From DASXYG01 sp036502625 (GTDB lineage: Bacteria; Actinomycetota; Actinomycetes; Streptosporangiales; Streptosporangiaceae), in NCBI GenBank assembly GCA_036502625.1, contig DASXYG010000091.1, positions 1-45,435 of the forward strand: DNA of 45,435 nucleotides. Reading direction: 5' to 3'. How positions within the stretch are numbered: position 1 is the first letter of the stretch; the number at the start of each line of letters is the position of its first letter. The position numbers and the translations under genes were made by a program. The notes below the pieces were generated by a model, which saw only the letters and a program-made list of their open reading frames with translations, did no database searches and had not been told where the DNA came from. This document shows, one piece after another, positions 15,521-24,184 of this stretch.

Positions 15521-16321
15521 TCAGACGGCGGGCACAGTGGCGAGGAACTCCTGGAGCACGGGCGTGATCGCGTCGGGTGCCGGGCCGTGGCCCTGGCCGG
15601 GCAGGACGCGGCGGCGGGCGTCCGGGATGGCGGCGGCCACCGCGTCGGCGGCTTCGGGCATGCCGGGGAACGTCTGGTCGCCGGAGTAGACGATCGCCGG
15701 CACGGTGATGCCGGCCCAGCGCCCGCGCCAGTCGGGGTCGACGTTGACGTCGTGCACCGCCGTGAGGTCGTGGAGCAGGGTCGGGGCGACGGCGACCATG
15801 TCGGCCCAGGAGGGGGCGTGGGCCATCCCGTCGACGGCCTCGGGCGGCAGGCCGATCACCGAGGTCAGGTTGTAGCGCATCGCCTCGTCGTCCTTCCCGT
15901 CCGCGAGCAGGGTGCGCAGGTCGGCGAGGTGCGCGGTGTGGCCGGCGCCGGCGAAGAACGGGGGTTCGTAGAGCGCCAGCCCGGCGACGCCGATGCCCGC
16001 GCGGGCGGCGGCCAGGGCGACCGTCGCGCCCGAGGAGCTCGAGTACAGCGTCGCGGGTCCGCCGACCGCCGTGAGCAGGGCGGAGAGGTCGTCCACCTCG
16101 CGGTCCAGCGACCAGGGGGCCGTGTTGCCGGATCGGCCGCGGCCGCGCCGGTCGTAGTCGACCGCCGTGAACCCCGCGGCGGCGAGGCGCTGGGCGACCT
16201 GGGCGGTGCCCGTGTCGAGGGCACGGTACTGGGTGGCCCCGCCGATGAAGACGACGGTCGGCCCCTCGCCGTAGCGGTCGTAGTCGATGGGCGTGCCGTC
16301 CGCGGAGGTGACCGTGCTCAT
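15521..16321 (-). CDS. Alpha/beta hydrolase
   Basis: 266 residues from ATG 16321. The fold starts TVTSADGTPIDYDRYGEGPT and VVFIGGATQYRAL (oxyanion region). The nucleophile elbow is YSSSSGATVAL, a variant in which the first Gly of GxSxG is Ser. The acid is probably Asp in YSGDQTFPGMPEAAD and the base His in LPGQGHGPAP. The length is typical of small esterase- or epoxide hydrolase-like members. An upstream ATG at 16387 would add 22 residues with no family match. It is divergent from the SET-like efflux gene, 134 bp apart. No substrate can be assigned. Confidence 0.87.
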   Translation of the reverse strand: MSTVTSADGTPIDYDRYGEGPTVVFIGGATQYRALDTGTAQVAQRLAAAGFTAVDYDRRGRGRSGNTAPWSLDREVDDLSALLTAVGGPATLYSSSSGATVALAAARAGIGVAGLALYEPPFFAGAGHTAHLADLRTLLADGKDDEAMRYNLTSVIGLPPEAVDGMAHAPSWADMVAVAPTLLHDLTAVHDVNVDPDWRGRWAGITVPAIVYSGDQTFPGMPEAADAVAAAIPDARRRVLPGQGHGPAPDAITPVLQEFLATVPAV

Positions 16322-16455
16322 GCCGGGATCCTCGATCCGTGAGATGGGTGGGTGACGGGTCAGACCGGTGCGCGTGCGGAAACTCATCGGGCCGTACGGG
16401 GTGTATCGTCCGGCGGAGATTCTTACAGTGGAAGATTCTGTGCTGGAGGGCTCCC

Positions 16456-17694
16456 GTGGACGAGGGGACGGCGGTGCGCGCCGCGGCGGAGCCGGTCTCG
16501 GCGATCCGGGTCGTGCTGGCCTCGCCGCTGTACGGGGGCGCGACGGTCGCGCTGTTCCTGGCGGGGCTGGGGCAGTCGGCCGCGGCTCCGCAGATCGCCC
16601 AGTTCCTCACCCGGGACCTGCACGGCTCACTGACCGTGGCCGGGCTCTACTACCTGACGAACCTGACAGCCCCGGTCGCCGGATACCTGGTCGGCGCGCG
16701 TTCGGACCGTACCGGGGGGCGTCTGGGGCTGTTCCGGGTCTGCGCCGTTCTCGGCTTCCTCGGCTGGGCGGGCATCGCGTCCGCCACGCGGCTGTGGATG
16801 CCGTTCGCGGTGGGGGCGGTGGTGCTCGGCTTCGCCGGGGCGGCCGCGTCGCAACTGTTCGCGGCGGTCCACGACGAGTTGGGCGCGCGCCCGGGTGCCC
16901 GCGATGACGCGGTGGTCTCGATCGTGCGGATGGCGCTGACGGCGGGCTGGATCGTCGGGCCGGCCGTGGGCACGATCCTGGCCGCGCGGTTCGGGCTGCG
17001 TACGGTGATGCTCGCGACCGGGGTGTGCTTCTTGGCGCAGGTCGTACCGCTGGGGGTGCGGCGGGGGCGGGCGGCTGCCGTGCCGCGGGGTGCGCGGGCG
17101 GGGGGTCCGTCGCGGGCCGGGTTCCGTACGATGCGGGCGCTGCTGGTGTTCACCGGTCTGTACGTGCTCGTGTACGCGGGGGAGCCGGTCAAGTACGCGT
17201 ACCTGCCGATCTACATGAACGAGCGGCTGCATTTCGCGTCCGGGGTGCAGGGCGCGATCATCGGCGTCCAGCCGTTCGTGGAGCTCGTGCTGATGCCGGT
17301 CGCGGTGCTGGCGGCCCGCAGGATCGGGATGATGCGGCTGATGGTCCTGGCGGCGGCGTTCGGTGTCGGAGCGAACATCTGCTTCGCGACCACCGCCACG
17401 GTGGCCGGACTGTTCGCCGGGCAGATCCTCATGGGCGGGGTGTGGGGCGTCTTCGCGGCGCTCGGGATCATCATGGCGCAGCGGCTGCTGCCCAGCGCGG
17501 TCGCCACCGCGTCCGCGATCTTCATGAGCTCCACGGCGCTCAGCTCGGCTTTGGGCGGGGCCGCGGGCGGGGTGGGCGTCGCGGTGGTCGGGCTGCCGTA
17601 CGTTTTCCTCGTCCCGGGGGCGTTCGGGGTCGTCGCCGTCGTCGGGCTCGCTCTGATGGACCGCACGTCCCGCGCCGTCGTCGGTGGGGGTTGA
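16456..17694 (+). CDS. MFS transporter, sugar-efflux (SET)-like
   Basis: 412 residues, about 12 hydrophobic helices, inner membrane. The layout QIAQFLTRDLHGS, then GYLVGARSDRTGGRLG, QLFAAVHDELG and the late ATASAIFMSSTALSSALGG resembles SetA/SotA-type sugar efflux transporters, so I assign it there. GTG 16456 is preferred, with GGAGGG at 16446-16450; the upstream in-frame ATG at 16339 overlaps the divergent promoter. It may export sugars or glycosides. The substrate is inferred from family resemblance only. It is followed 31 bp later by a secreted hydrolase on the same strand. Confidence 0.87.
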   Translation: MDEGTAVRAAAEPVSAIRVVLASPLYGGATVALFLAGLGQSAAAPQIAQFLTRDLHGSLTVAGLYYLTNLTAPVAGYLVGARSDRTGGRLGLFRVCAVLGFLGWAGIASATRLWMPFAVGAVVLGFAGAAASQLFAAVHDELGARPGARDDAVVSIVRMALTAGWIVGPAVGTILAARFGLRTVMLATGVCFLAQVVPLGVRRGRAAAVPRGARAGGPSRAGFRTMRALLVFTGLYVLVYAGEPVKYAYLPIYMNERLHFASGVQGAIIGVQPFVELVLMPVAVLAARRIGMMRLMVLAAAFGVGANICFATTATVAGLFAGQILMGGVWGVFAALGIIMAQRLLPSAVATASAIFMSSTALSSALGGAAGGVGVAVVGLPYVFLVPGAFGVVAVVGLALMDRTSRAVVGGG

Positions 17695-17725
17695 CACCCG
17701 TGCGGGGGCGGGCAACGCTCCCGCC

Positions 17726-19072
17726 ATGAGACGTCGAGCCTTAGTCGGCGGTGCCGCCGCGTTCGTTCTGGCCATGTCCGCCGCGCCCGCGGCAGTGGGG
17801 GCCACTCCGGGCGGGGTGCCCGATGACCAGCCGCTGCCGGGCTACACGATCAGCAACCCGCCGCTGGCGCCGGTCACCGTGCACGGGCAGCCGTCGCGGG
17901 TGCTCCAGGGGGTCACCGGGCACGCGGCGTACGACGTCGAGGTGCCGCCCGGGTGGAACGGCAAGCTGGTCATGTGGGCGCATGGCTACGCCGGGCAGGG
18001 AAAGACGCTCACGGTAGGCCCGCCGGACTACGGGCTGCGCCAGCGGTTCCTCGACCAGGGCTACGCCTGGGCCGCCTCTTCGTACTACGACAACGGCTAC
18101 GACGTACGCGCCGGCGTGACCGGTACGGAAGGACTAGCCCGATACGTCGCGCGGCACGTGGGCCGGGTGCGGCAGCGGTTCATCGCGGGCGTGTCGATGG
18201 GCGGGCACATCATCGGGCGGTCGCTCGAGCAGTACCCGCGGTACTACTCCGGCGCGCTGCCGATGTGCGGGGTGCTCGGCGACGACGCGCTCTTCGACCA
18301 GATCCTCGACTACAACGTCGTCGCGCAGGACCTCTCCGGCGTGCGCGCGTACCCCGCCCCGGCGGACTACCTGACGAACGCCGTGCCGAAGATCGAGGCG
18401 GCGCTCGGCCTCACCGGCCTGACCCCAACCGGCCCGGACACCACGAACGCGCGCGGCAAGCAGCTCCGCGCGATCTGGGTCGACCGCACCGGCGGCCCGC
18501 GCCCCGGCAGCACGGCGTCCTTCGCCGTATGGAAGGACTTCGTCTTCAGCCTGGCCGTGCCGTCCCCCGGCACCACCCTCGCCGAGAACCCCGGCCAGGT
18601 CGCGACGAACACCCGCACCCGCTACACGCCGAACCACCCGGTCAACGTCAACCGCACCGTGCAACGGGTGCCGCTGGCGAACCCCGCGGCGCGCTACTCG
18701 CAACGGCTGTCGCAGATCCCCCTGATCAGCGGCCGCCCGGACGTCCCCGTCCTGACATTGCACGGCATCGGCGACGGCTTCGTCCCGTTCAAGATGGAAC
18801 AGATCTACGCGAAGGAGGCGCGCCGCAACCACCAGTCGGGGTTGGTCGTACAGCGCGCCATCCGTACGGCCCAGCACTGCGAGTTCTCGAATGTGGAGGC
18901 GGGGGACGCGTGGGACGCGCTGACCCATTGGGTGTCCACGGGCCGGCGGCCGGCGGGTGACAACGTGACCAGTTCGCGCGTGGTGGGGCGAAAGAACTTC
19001 GGCTGCAGGTTCAGCGACCCGGCCGCGTATGCAGCGGGAACGGGGACGCGGCGGTTGTTCCCAGCCTGCTGA
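17726..19072 (+). CDS. Secreted alpha/beta hydrolase
   Basis: 448 residues. An N-terminal signal peptide is evident: MRRRALVGGAAAFVLAMSAA followed by PAAVGA and a likely signal peptidase I cleavage site. The hydrolase part has LVMWAHGYAGQG (oxyanion turn), the nucleophile elbow FIAGVSMGGHI and a late DGFVPFKMEQ/TAQHCEF region that should provide the acid and His. It resembles uncharacterised actinobacterial extracellular esterases. ATG 17726 gives a perfect signal peptide; a start at 17684 would overlap the upstream transporter stop. Export next to an efflux transporter suggests extracellular processing of a substrate, but this is inference. Confidence 0.85.
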   Translation: MRRRALVGGAAAFVLAMSAAPAAVGATPGGVPDDQPLPGYTISNPPLAPVTVHGQPSRVLQGVTGHAAYDVEVPPGWNGKLVMWAHGYAGQGKTLTVGPPDYGLRQRFLDQGYAWAASSYYDNGYDVRAGVTGTEGLARYVARHVGRVRQRFIAGVSMGGHIIGRSLEQYPRYYSGALPMCGVLGDDALFDQILDYNVVAQDLSGVRAYPAPADYLTNAVPKIEAALGLTGLTPTGPDTTNARGKQLRAIWVDRTGGPRPGSTASFAVWKDFVFSLAVPSPGTTLAENPGQVATNTRTRYTPNHPVNVNRTVQRVPLANPAARYSQRLSQIPLISGRPDVPVLTLHGIGDGFVPFKMEQIYAKEARRNHQSGLVVQRAIRTAQHCEFSNVEAGDAWDALTHWVSTGRRPAGDNVTSSRVVGRKNFGCRFSDPAAYAAGTGTRRLFPAC

Positions 19073-19079
19073 CAACGGT

Positions 19080-20960
19080 TTCTCAACGCGGCCTCCGGCT
19101 CAGCCCAGCGCCTCGCTCAGCCCTGGCTCAGCCCAGCGCCTCGCTCAGCCCTGGCTCAGTTCCGCGCCCGCCCCAAGCCCGGCCCGGCCCGGGCCGGGCC
19201 GGCCCGGGCCGGGCTTGGGCTGCGCTCGGGGCTGGGCAGGGCTCGGGGTGGCTGGGGGTGGGGCGGAGGGCGTGTCCCGCAAAGGCCGCGCTGCGCGCGC
19301 AGACCCCCCCGGCGATCTTCCGTGGGCGTTCTCGGGGTTGGGCCGCGGGGCTTCGCCTCTATCTGGCCTGGTCCAGGGCGGCTCTGGCGCGGGGGGCAGC
19401 CACCCCGGCTCTTGCTCCGCAGCGCACCTCCGCGCAGGCCCAGGCTCCTGGGGCCACGTCCCCGCCACCCTCCCCAGGCCAGGCCAGACCCGGGCTGGGG
19501 GAGGAGATCTGGGACGCACCGGGCTCGGCCTGGCCTGGGCTGTGCTCGGGGCTCGGGGTGGGGCACGCCCTGTCCCGCAAAGGTCGCGCTGCGCGCGCAG
19601 ACCCCCGGCGATCTTCCGTGCGCGTTCTCGGGGTTGGGCCGCGGGGCTTCGCCTCTGCCTCGCCTGGTCCAAGGCAGTTCCAGCGCAGCGCAGCCACCCC
19701 CGGGCTCGACCCCGAGCCGGGCTTGGAGCGGGAGGAGGTCTTGGCGGCACCTGGCCTGGGCTGTGCTTGTGGCCGGGCAGGCTCGGGGCGGGGCGGGGCG
19801 GGGTGGGGCGGGGCAGGGCTCAGGGCGGGGGGTGTGGCTGGGGGTTGGGGTGGTTCCCCGTGTCCCGTAAAGGCCGCGCTGCGCGCGCAGTCCTCCCGCG
19901 ACTTTCGGTGCGCGTTCTCGGGTTGGGCCGCGGGGCTTCGCCTCTACCTGGCCTGGTCCAGGGCGGCTCTGGCGCGGGGCAGCCACCCCCGGCTCTTGCT
20001 CCGCAGCGCACCTCCGCGCAGGCCCAGGCTCCTGGGGCCACGTCCCCGCCACCCTCCCCAGGCCAGGCCAGGCCAGACCAGGCCAGACCAGGGCTGGGGG
20101 AGGAGATCTGGGACCGCACCGGGCTCGGCCTGGCCTGGGCTGTGCTCGGGTCTGGGCGGGGCTCGGGGCTCGGGGTGGGGGGCTGGGGGTGGGGCACGCC
20201 CCTGTCCCGCAAAGGTCGCGCTGCGCGCGCAGAGCCCCGGCGATCTTCCGTGCGCGTTCTCGGGGTTGGGCCGCGGGGCTTCGCCTCTACCTCGCCTGGT
20301 CCGGGGCAGCTCTGGCGCGGGGGGCAGCAACCCCGGCTCTTGCTTCGCGGCGCGGCCCCGGCTCCTCCCGCCTCAGGCTGCCCCAAGCTTGACCCCGAGC
20401 CGGGCTTGGAGCGGGAGGAGGTCTTGGCGGCACCTGGCCTGGCCTGGGCTGCGCTTGGGGCCGGGCAGGGCTCGGGGCCAAGGCTTGGGGCGGGCGCGGG
20501 GTGGGAGGAGCCGTGGCCGTGGCCGTGGCCTGGACCTGGGCGGGAGGCGCGTGCGGAGCGGGGGCGGCGCGGGTACGGGCGGTTGCGTCGCGCTTGAGCT
20601 GCCCTGGAGCGGGCTGGGTTGAGGCGTAGCCCTGCGGCTCAGCCCTGAGGACGCGTGCGGAAGATCGCCGGGGGTCTGCGCGCGTAGCGCGGCCTTTGCG
20701 GGGCGGAGGCCCGTGCTCACCCCTGGCCCCGAGCCCCGCCCGGCCGGGTGGATGCGGGCCGGGGCCTCCGGGGCCTCGGGGGTCTGGGGGAGGCGCGGGC
20801 GGAGTGAGAGCAGGGGCGCGGTTGCGTCGCGCCTGAGCTGCCCTGGACCGGGCTTGGTAGAGGCGTAGCCCTGCGGCCCAACCCCGAGGACGCTTAAGGA
20901 AAGTCGCGGGGTCTGCGCGCGTAGCGCGGCCTTTGCGGGGCGGAGGCCCAGCCCCCTGCC
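19080..20960. repeat. Array of a longer (about 300-bp) subfamily of the two-hairpin repeat
   Basis: Forward cores with GCGCTGCGCGCGCAG occur at about 19284, 19581, 19871 and 20212, and reverse cores with CTGCGCGCGTAGCGCGGCC at 20676 and 20912. The linker is changed to CCCCCGGCGATCTTCCGTG-CGCGTTCTCGGGGTTGGGCC, and the second hairpin is GGGGCTTCGCCTC. Interiors share CTCTGGCGCGGGG and GGGGGAGGAGATCTGGGA blocks. It starts with a 28-bp direct duplication (CAGCCCAGCGCCTCGCTCAG and following bases) at about 19101-19156. It fills a convergent gap; 20961-21005 and 21055-21173 have no visible gene. Confidence 0.82.
19172..19219. terminator. Large GC hairpin downstream of the secreted hydrolase
   Basis: CCCAAGCCCGGCCCGG (19172-19187) and CCGGGCCGGGCTTGGG (19204-19219) are perfect 16-bp arms, and the 16-base interior is itself self-complementary. 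It lies 100 bp past the hydrolase stop and just before the repeat array. Very stable; a terminator without a T-run is the likely role. Confidence 0.6.
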
Positions 20961-21005
20961 CTGCCTTGGGCCTGGGGCGTGTGCACGGGACCCGCCTGGA
21001 ATCCT

Positions 21006-21054
21006 GCCCGCAGTTCGCAAACGGCGACCCGATCGCCGGTTGCGAACTGCGGGC
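21006..21054. repeat. Long, nearly perfect hairpin (AT-containing)
   Basis: GCCCGCAGTTCGCAA (21006-21020) pairs with TTGCGAACTGCGGGC (21040-21054). After one A/G mismatch the inner CGGCGA pairs with TCGCCG around the 5-base loop CCCGA. This gives a 15 + 6 bp stem. It is not part of the surrounding GC repeats and lies 120 bp beyond the stop of the minus-strand secreted protein gene. A terminator, a protein-binding site or a small mobile-element relic are all possible. Confidence 0.75.
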
Positions 21055-21173
21055 CCCGTCCCGGGTCCGCTTGTCGTCCTGGCCGCGCTTCGCGAACGGT
21101 ACGCGGGGGCGGCGGCGACGTGCGTGAAGGGTTCAGTCACGCCTTGGCGTGATCCTGCTGGCCGGACTGGAGA

Positions 21174-21605
21174 TCAGCGTCCGTAGAGCTTGCACTTCAG
21201 GGTCTTGCTCCAGCCGCCGAAGGGGTCCTCGCCGTGGAGGCACACCCGTACGACGGCTGCGCCGCCGCGCACGTTCGCCGGGACGGTGAAGTTGAACGTC
21301 TGGGTGCCCCCGCACGCGTTGTACTTGGCCTTTCGCGTCGCCAGTAGATGCTTACGGCTGTTGAGCGTGTACGCCCTGGTGCCCCGGCAACTGAAGTCGT
21401 CTACCGACTTTTCCGTGCCCTTCACGGTGACCGATCGGCCGTACCAGGTGATCGTGCCCGTGGTGTAGGTGTTCCCGACGGCGACGGTGAACTTGGAGAC
21501 CGGGCGGGCGGCGGCGTGGGCGTAGGCTGCCGCGGCACCGGTCAGCATGGCGCCGGCGGCCACCACGGCCATGGCAGAGGTCAGTATCGTCCGTTGGATC
21601 CGCAT
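21174..21605 (-). CDS. Small secreted hypothetical protein
   Basis: 143 residues from ATG 21605. It has a clear Sec signal peptide, MRIQRTILTSAMAVVAAGAM followed by LTGAAAAYAHA. The mature part has strand-like segments (FTVAVGNTYTTGTITWYGRS, TQTFNFTVPANV, AAVVRVCLHGEDP) and four Cys, suggesting a small disulfide-stabilised beta protein. It is not recognised as any enzyme. An upstream ATG at 21626 would put charged residues before the signal peptide. It ends at the 19-21 kb repeat array. Function unknown; extracellular location is well supported. Confidence 0.75.
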   Translation of the reverse strand: MRIQRTILTSAMAVVAAGAMLTGAAAAYAHAAARPVSKFTVAVGNTYTTGTITWYGRSVTVKGTEKSVDDFSCRGTRAYTLNSRKHLLATRKAKYNACGGTQTFNFTVPANVRGGAAVVRVCLHGEDPFGGWSKTLKCKLYGR

Positions 21606-21756
21606 GGCTTCACCCTGTTCTTTCATGTGAGTTGGTGGAAGACGTGCGAATCTTAACTGGTATCAAGCGGGGACGGGCGCCGAATGGCCGCATGCGGGCC
21701 CATCGGGAACCCTGATCTCGCGGATGAGTTCTGGGCCCCTCGCGGAAGTATCGCGC

Positions 21757-22320
21757 TCAGCGCCTCGTTTCGTACCTGTTCAGGACCACCCCGCCGGGGA
21801 ACGTCCGCGTCTCGACCAGGTTCAGGTTCACCCAGTCGTCCAGCGCGGTGAAGAACGGTGTGCCGCCGCCCACCAGGACCGGATGGGTGACGATCGCGTA
21901 CTCGTCGATCAGCCCGGCCCGCATGGCCGCCCCGGCGAGCATTGCGCCACCGACCCTCATCGGCCCACCGTCCTCGGCCTTGAGCCGGGTGATCTCCGTG
22001 ACCGCGTCGCCGGCGACCAGGCGGGTGTTCCAGTCGACCTTGTCGATCGTCGACGAGAACACCACTTTGGGCGTGTCCCGCCAGTTGCGCGCGAACTCGA
22101 TCTGCGCCGGGGTGGCGCCCGGCTGCTGGTCGCCGGTCGGCCAGTAGGAGCTCATGGCCTCCCACAGCTTGCGCCCGTACATCAACAGCCCGACCGCCCG
22201 CTCCTCGTCGAGCCACCACTGGAACAGTTCGTCGCTCGGCCCGCTCCAGCCGAGGTCGTCGCCGGGCGCGGCGATGTAGCCGTCCAGGGTCAGGTTCATG
22301 CCGTAGAGCAGTTTCCGCAT
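21757..22320 (-). CDS. Dihydrofolate reductase family protein (RibD C-terminal-like)
   Basis: 187 residues. It opens KLLYGMNLTLDGYIAAPGDD, the DHFR/RibD_C hallmark (L-x-x-S/T-x-D-G-x-I), followed by LLMYGRKLWEAMSSYW, VFSSTIDKVDWNTRLV, DGGPMRVGGAMLAGAAMRAG (NADPH-binding) and the ending LVGGGTPFFTAL. These are NADPH-dependent reductases related to YyaP/YwjB; the true substrate is usually unknown and probably not dihydrofolate. The length is normal. It lies on the same strand as the secreted protein gene, with 151 bp between them. Just upstream is a possible gene remnant and a repeat array. Confidence 0.9.
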   Translation of the reverse strand: MRKLLYGMNLTLDGYIAAPGDDLGWSGPSDELFQWWLDEERAVGLLMYGRKLWEAMSSYWPTGDQQPGATPAQIEFARNWRDTPKVVFSSTIDKVDWNTRLVAGDAVTEITRLKAEDGGPMRVGGAMLAGAAMRAGLIDEYAIVTHPVLVGGGTPFFTALDDWVNLNLVETRTFPGGVVLNRYETRR

Positions 22321-22397
22321 GGATCCATGCCTTCCGTCAGTCGGTCTTCAGCACAGAGACCGGCGCGGCGCGGAAAACTCATCGGTGCGATCCAGGC

Positions 22398-22548
22398 TCA
22401 CAGATGGTCGTCCCGCTCAGCGCCCAGCGTGGCGTACTCGACCGCCTCCGGCGACCCGACCTCGCCCTCGCACGAGATGAGGCGCACCCACTCCTGCCGA
22501 TCCGTGAGTTCGCCGGATCGCGGCGAACAGCTCGACCTCGCTCCTGGG
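22398..22548 (-). pseudogene. Possible C-terminal gene remnant at the edge of a repeat array
   Basis: The minus strand encodes ELTDRQEWVRLISCEGEV followed by SPEAVEYATLGAERDDHL and a stop at 22398. This looks like ordinary protein, unlike the proline/alanine/arginine strings of the array. Just upstream, the next frame gives SEVELFAAIR; removing one C near 22512 would join the two as FAAIR-ELTDRQ. Beyond 22548 the sequence turns into repeats, so the 5' part of the gene is missing. I do not recognise the family. It could also be chance. Confidence 0.3.
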
Positions 22549-22559
22549 AGCGCTGCCGC

Positions 22560-24060
22560 ACGCCTCCAGCCTTGAGTCCCGCCGAGCCTTGAGTCCCGCC
22601 CCGCTTTGAGCCCCGCCCGGCCCAAGCCCCGAGCGCTGCCCTGGCCCGAGCCCGCTCCCAGGCCTCGGCCCGTCCTGAGCCCCGCCCTGCCTTGCCCCGC
22701 ACCTAGCCCGAACGCTGCCCCAGCCCTGCCCCGAGCCCTGCTCCCCGGGCCACACCGGAGTCCCGGCCGAGCCCTGCGCAGCCCCGAGCACAACCCGAGC
22801 CAAGGCTGGGGCCTGCGCAGCCAGATCTCCTCGCGCCCCAGCGCGCGCCTGGCCTGGGACGGGAGGAGGCCCGCGCCAGAGCTGCCCTGGACCGGGCCGG
22901 GTAGAGGCGTAGCCCCGCGGCCCAGCCCCGAGGACGCGTACGGAAGGTCGCGGGGGGTCTGCGCGCGCAGCGCGGCCTTGCGGGGCGAGGGTCCGCCCCA
23001 ACCCCAGCTACGCCTCCGGCCTTGAGTCCCGCCCAGCCTTGAGCCTTGCCCCGCGCCCAGCCCCAGCCCCGAGTGCTGCCCAGCCCTCGCCCGAGCCCGG
23101 CTTCCAGGCCTCGCCTGGAGTCTCGCCCGAGCCACCGCCCGAGCCCGGCCCGCCCCGAGCCCGGCCCGAGCCCGGCCCGAGCCAGGCTGAGGCTTGGCGC
23201 AGCCCAGATCTCCTCCCTTCCCAGCCCGGGCCTGGCCTGGGACGGGAGGAGGCCCGCGCCAGAGCTGCCCTGGACCGGGCCGGGTAGAGGCGCAGCCCCG
23301 CGGCCTAACCCCGAGGACGTGTACGGAAGGTCGCGGGGGTCTGCGCGCGCAGCGCGGCCTTTGCGGGGCGGGGGCGGTGCCCCCAGCCCCGAGCCCTGCA
23401 CAGCCCTGAGCGCAGCCCGGGCCCAGGCGAGGTGCAGCCCGGGCCACCCTCCGCCCCAGTCCGGGCTTGGGTCGGGTGAGGAGGGGGGCGGGGCCGTGCC
23501 CCAGCCCCAGCCCCAGCCCTGCCCAGTCCGGGCGCAGCCCTGGCCCGGTCTGGGCCTGGGCGAAGGCGCGGCGGAGCGAGAGCAGCGCGGGTAAGGGCGG
23601 AGGCGTTGCGCTTGAGCTGCCCTGGACCGGGCCGGGGTAGAGGCGAAGCCCTGCGGCCCAGCCCCGAGGACGCTTAAGGATGGTCGCGGGAGGACTGCGC
23701 GCGCAGCGCGGCCTTGCGGGCGGGGGCCGTGCCCCCAGCACCGAGCCCTGCCCAGCCCTGAGTGCAGCCCTGGCCCGGTCTGGGCCTGGGTGGAGGCGCG
23801 GGCGGAGCGAGAGCAGCGGCGGGTGCGTCGCGCTTGATCCGCCCTGGACCGGGCCGGGTAGAGGCGTAGCCCCGCGGCCCAGCCCCGAGGACGTGTACGG
23901 ATGGTCGCGGGGGGTCTGCGCGCGCAGCGCGGCCTTTGCGGGCAGGGGCGGCGCCCCCAGCCCCCAGCCCCGAGCCCCGGAGCCCGGCCCCGGCCCCGGC
24001 CGCGGGCGGAGGCGCATGTGGAGTGGGGCGAGGCGGGGCAGGGCGCTGGGCTGGGGTTTT
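22560..24060. repeat. Reverse-oriented array of the long-period two-hairpin repeat
   Basis: Reverse cores CTGCGCGCGCAGCGCGGCC occur at about 22961, 23342, 23696 and 23917 (spacings about 381, 354 and 221 bp). Each is preceded by GGGTAGAGGCG-AGCCCCGCGGCC and CCCCGAGGACG-GTACGGA. Interiors are degenerate CCCGAGCCC/CCCAGCCC runs. Unlike the other arrays it lies upstream of both neighbours (divergent DHFR-like and lacI-type genes). Very long minus-strand open frames through it are compositional artefacts. 24061-24156 holds only the lacI-type promoter region. Confidence 0.82.
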
Positions 24061-24156
24061 GGGGGGAAGGGGTGGTCGGGGCTGGGTGTGTAACGGGTTG
24101 GGAACAGAGGGGGGCCGGAGGATTGACTTCGTGGTGGGGGGTGCTGCAAACATTCT

Positions 24157-24172
24157 CTGATAACGGTTTCAG
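24157..24172. promoter_or_regulatory. LacI-family operator just before the sugar operon
   Basis: TGATAACGGTTTCA at 24158-24171 matches the general LacI/CcpA-type pattern TGNNANCGNTNNCA with a central CG. It sits 13 bp before the first start codon of the operon, so binding by the operon's own LacI-type protein would block transcription or initiation. Confidence 0.65.
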
Positions 24173-24184
24173 TTGGGGGTGTTG

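Noticed and set aside
16322..16455. Direct repeat AGATTCT (two copies near 16417 and 16432) as an operator
   Set aside because: The copies are short and direct, and no regulator gene is adjacent; not enough to call a site.
19029..20597. Long Gly/Ala/Arg-rich open frames in the 19-21 kb array (PE-PGRS-like look)
   Set aside because: All frames are open in both directions, periodic with the DNA repeat, with no start signal or domain; the repeat unit explains them.
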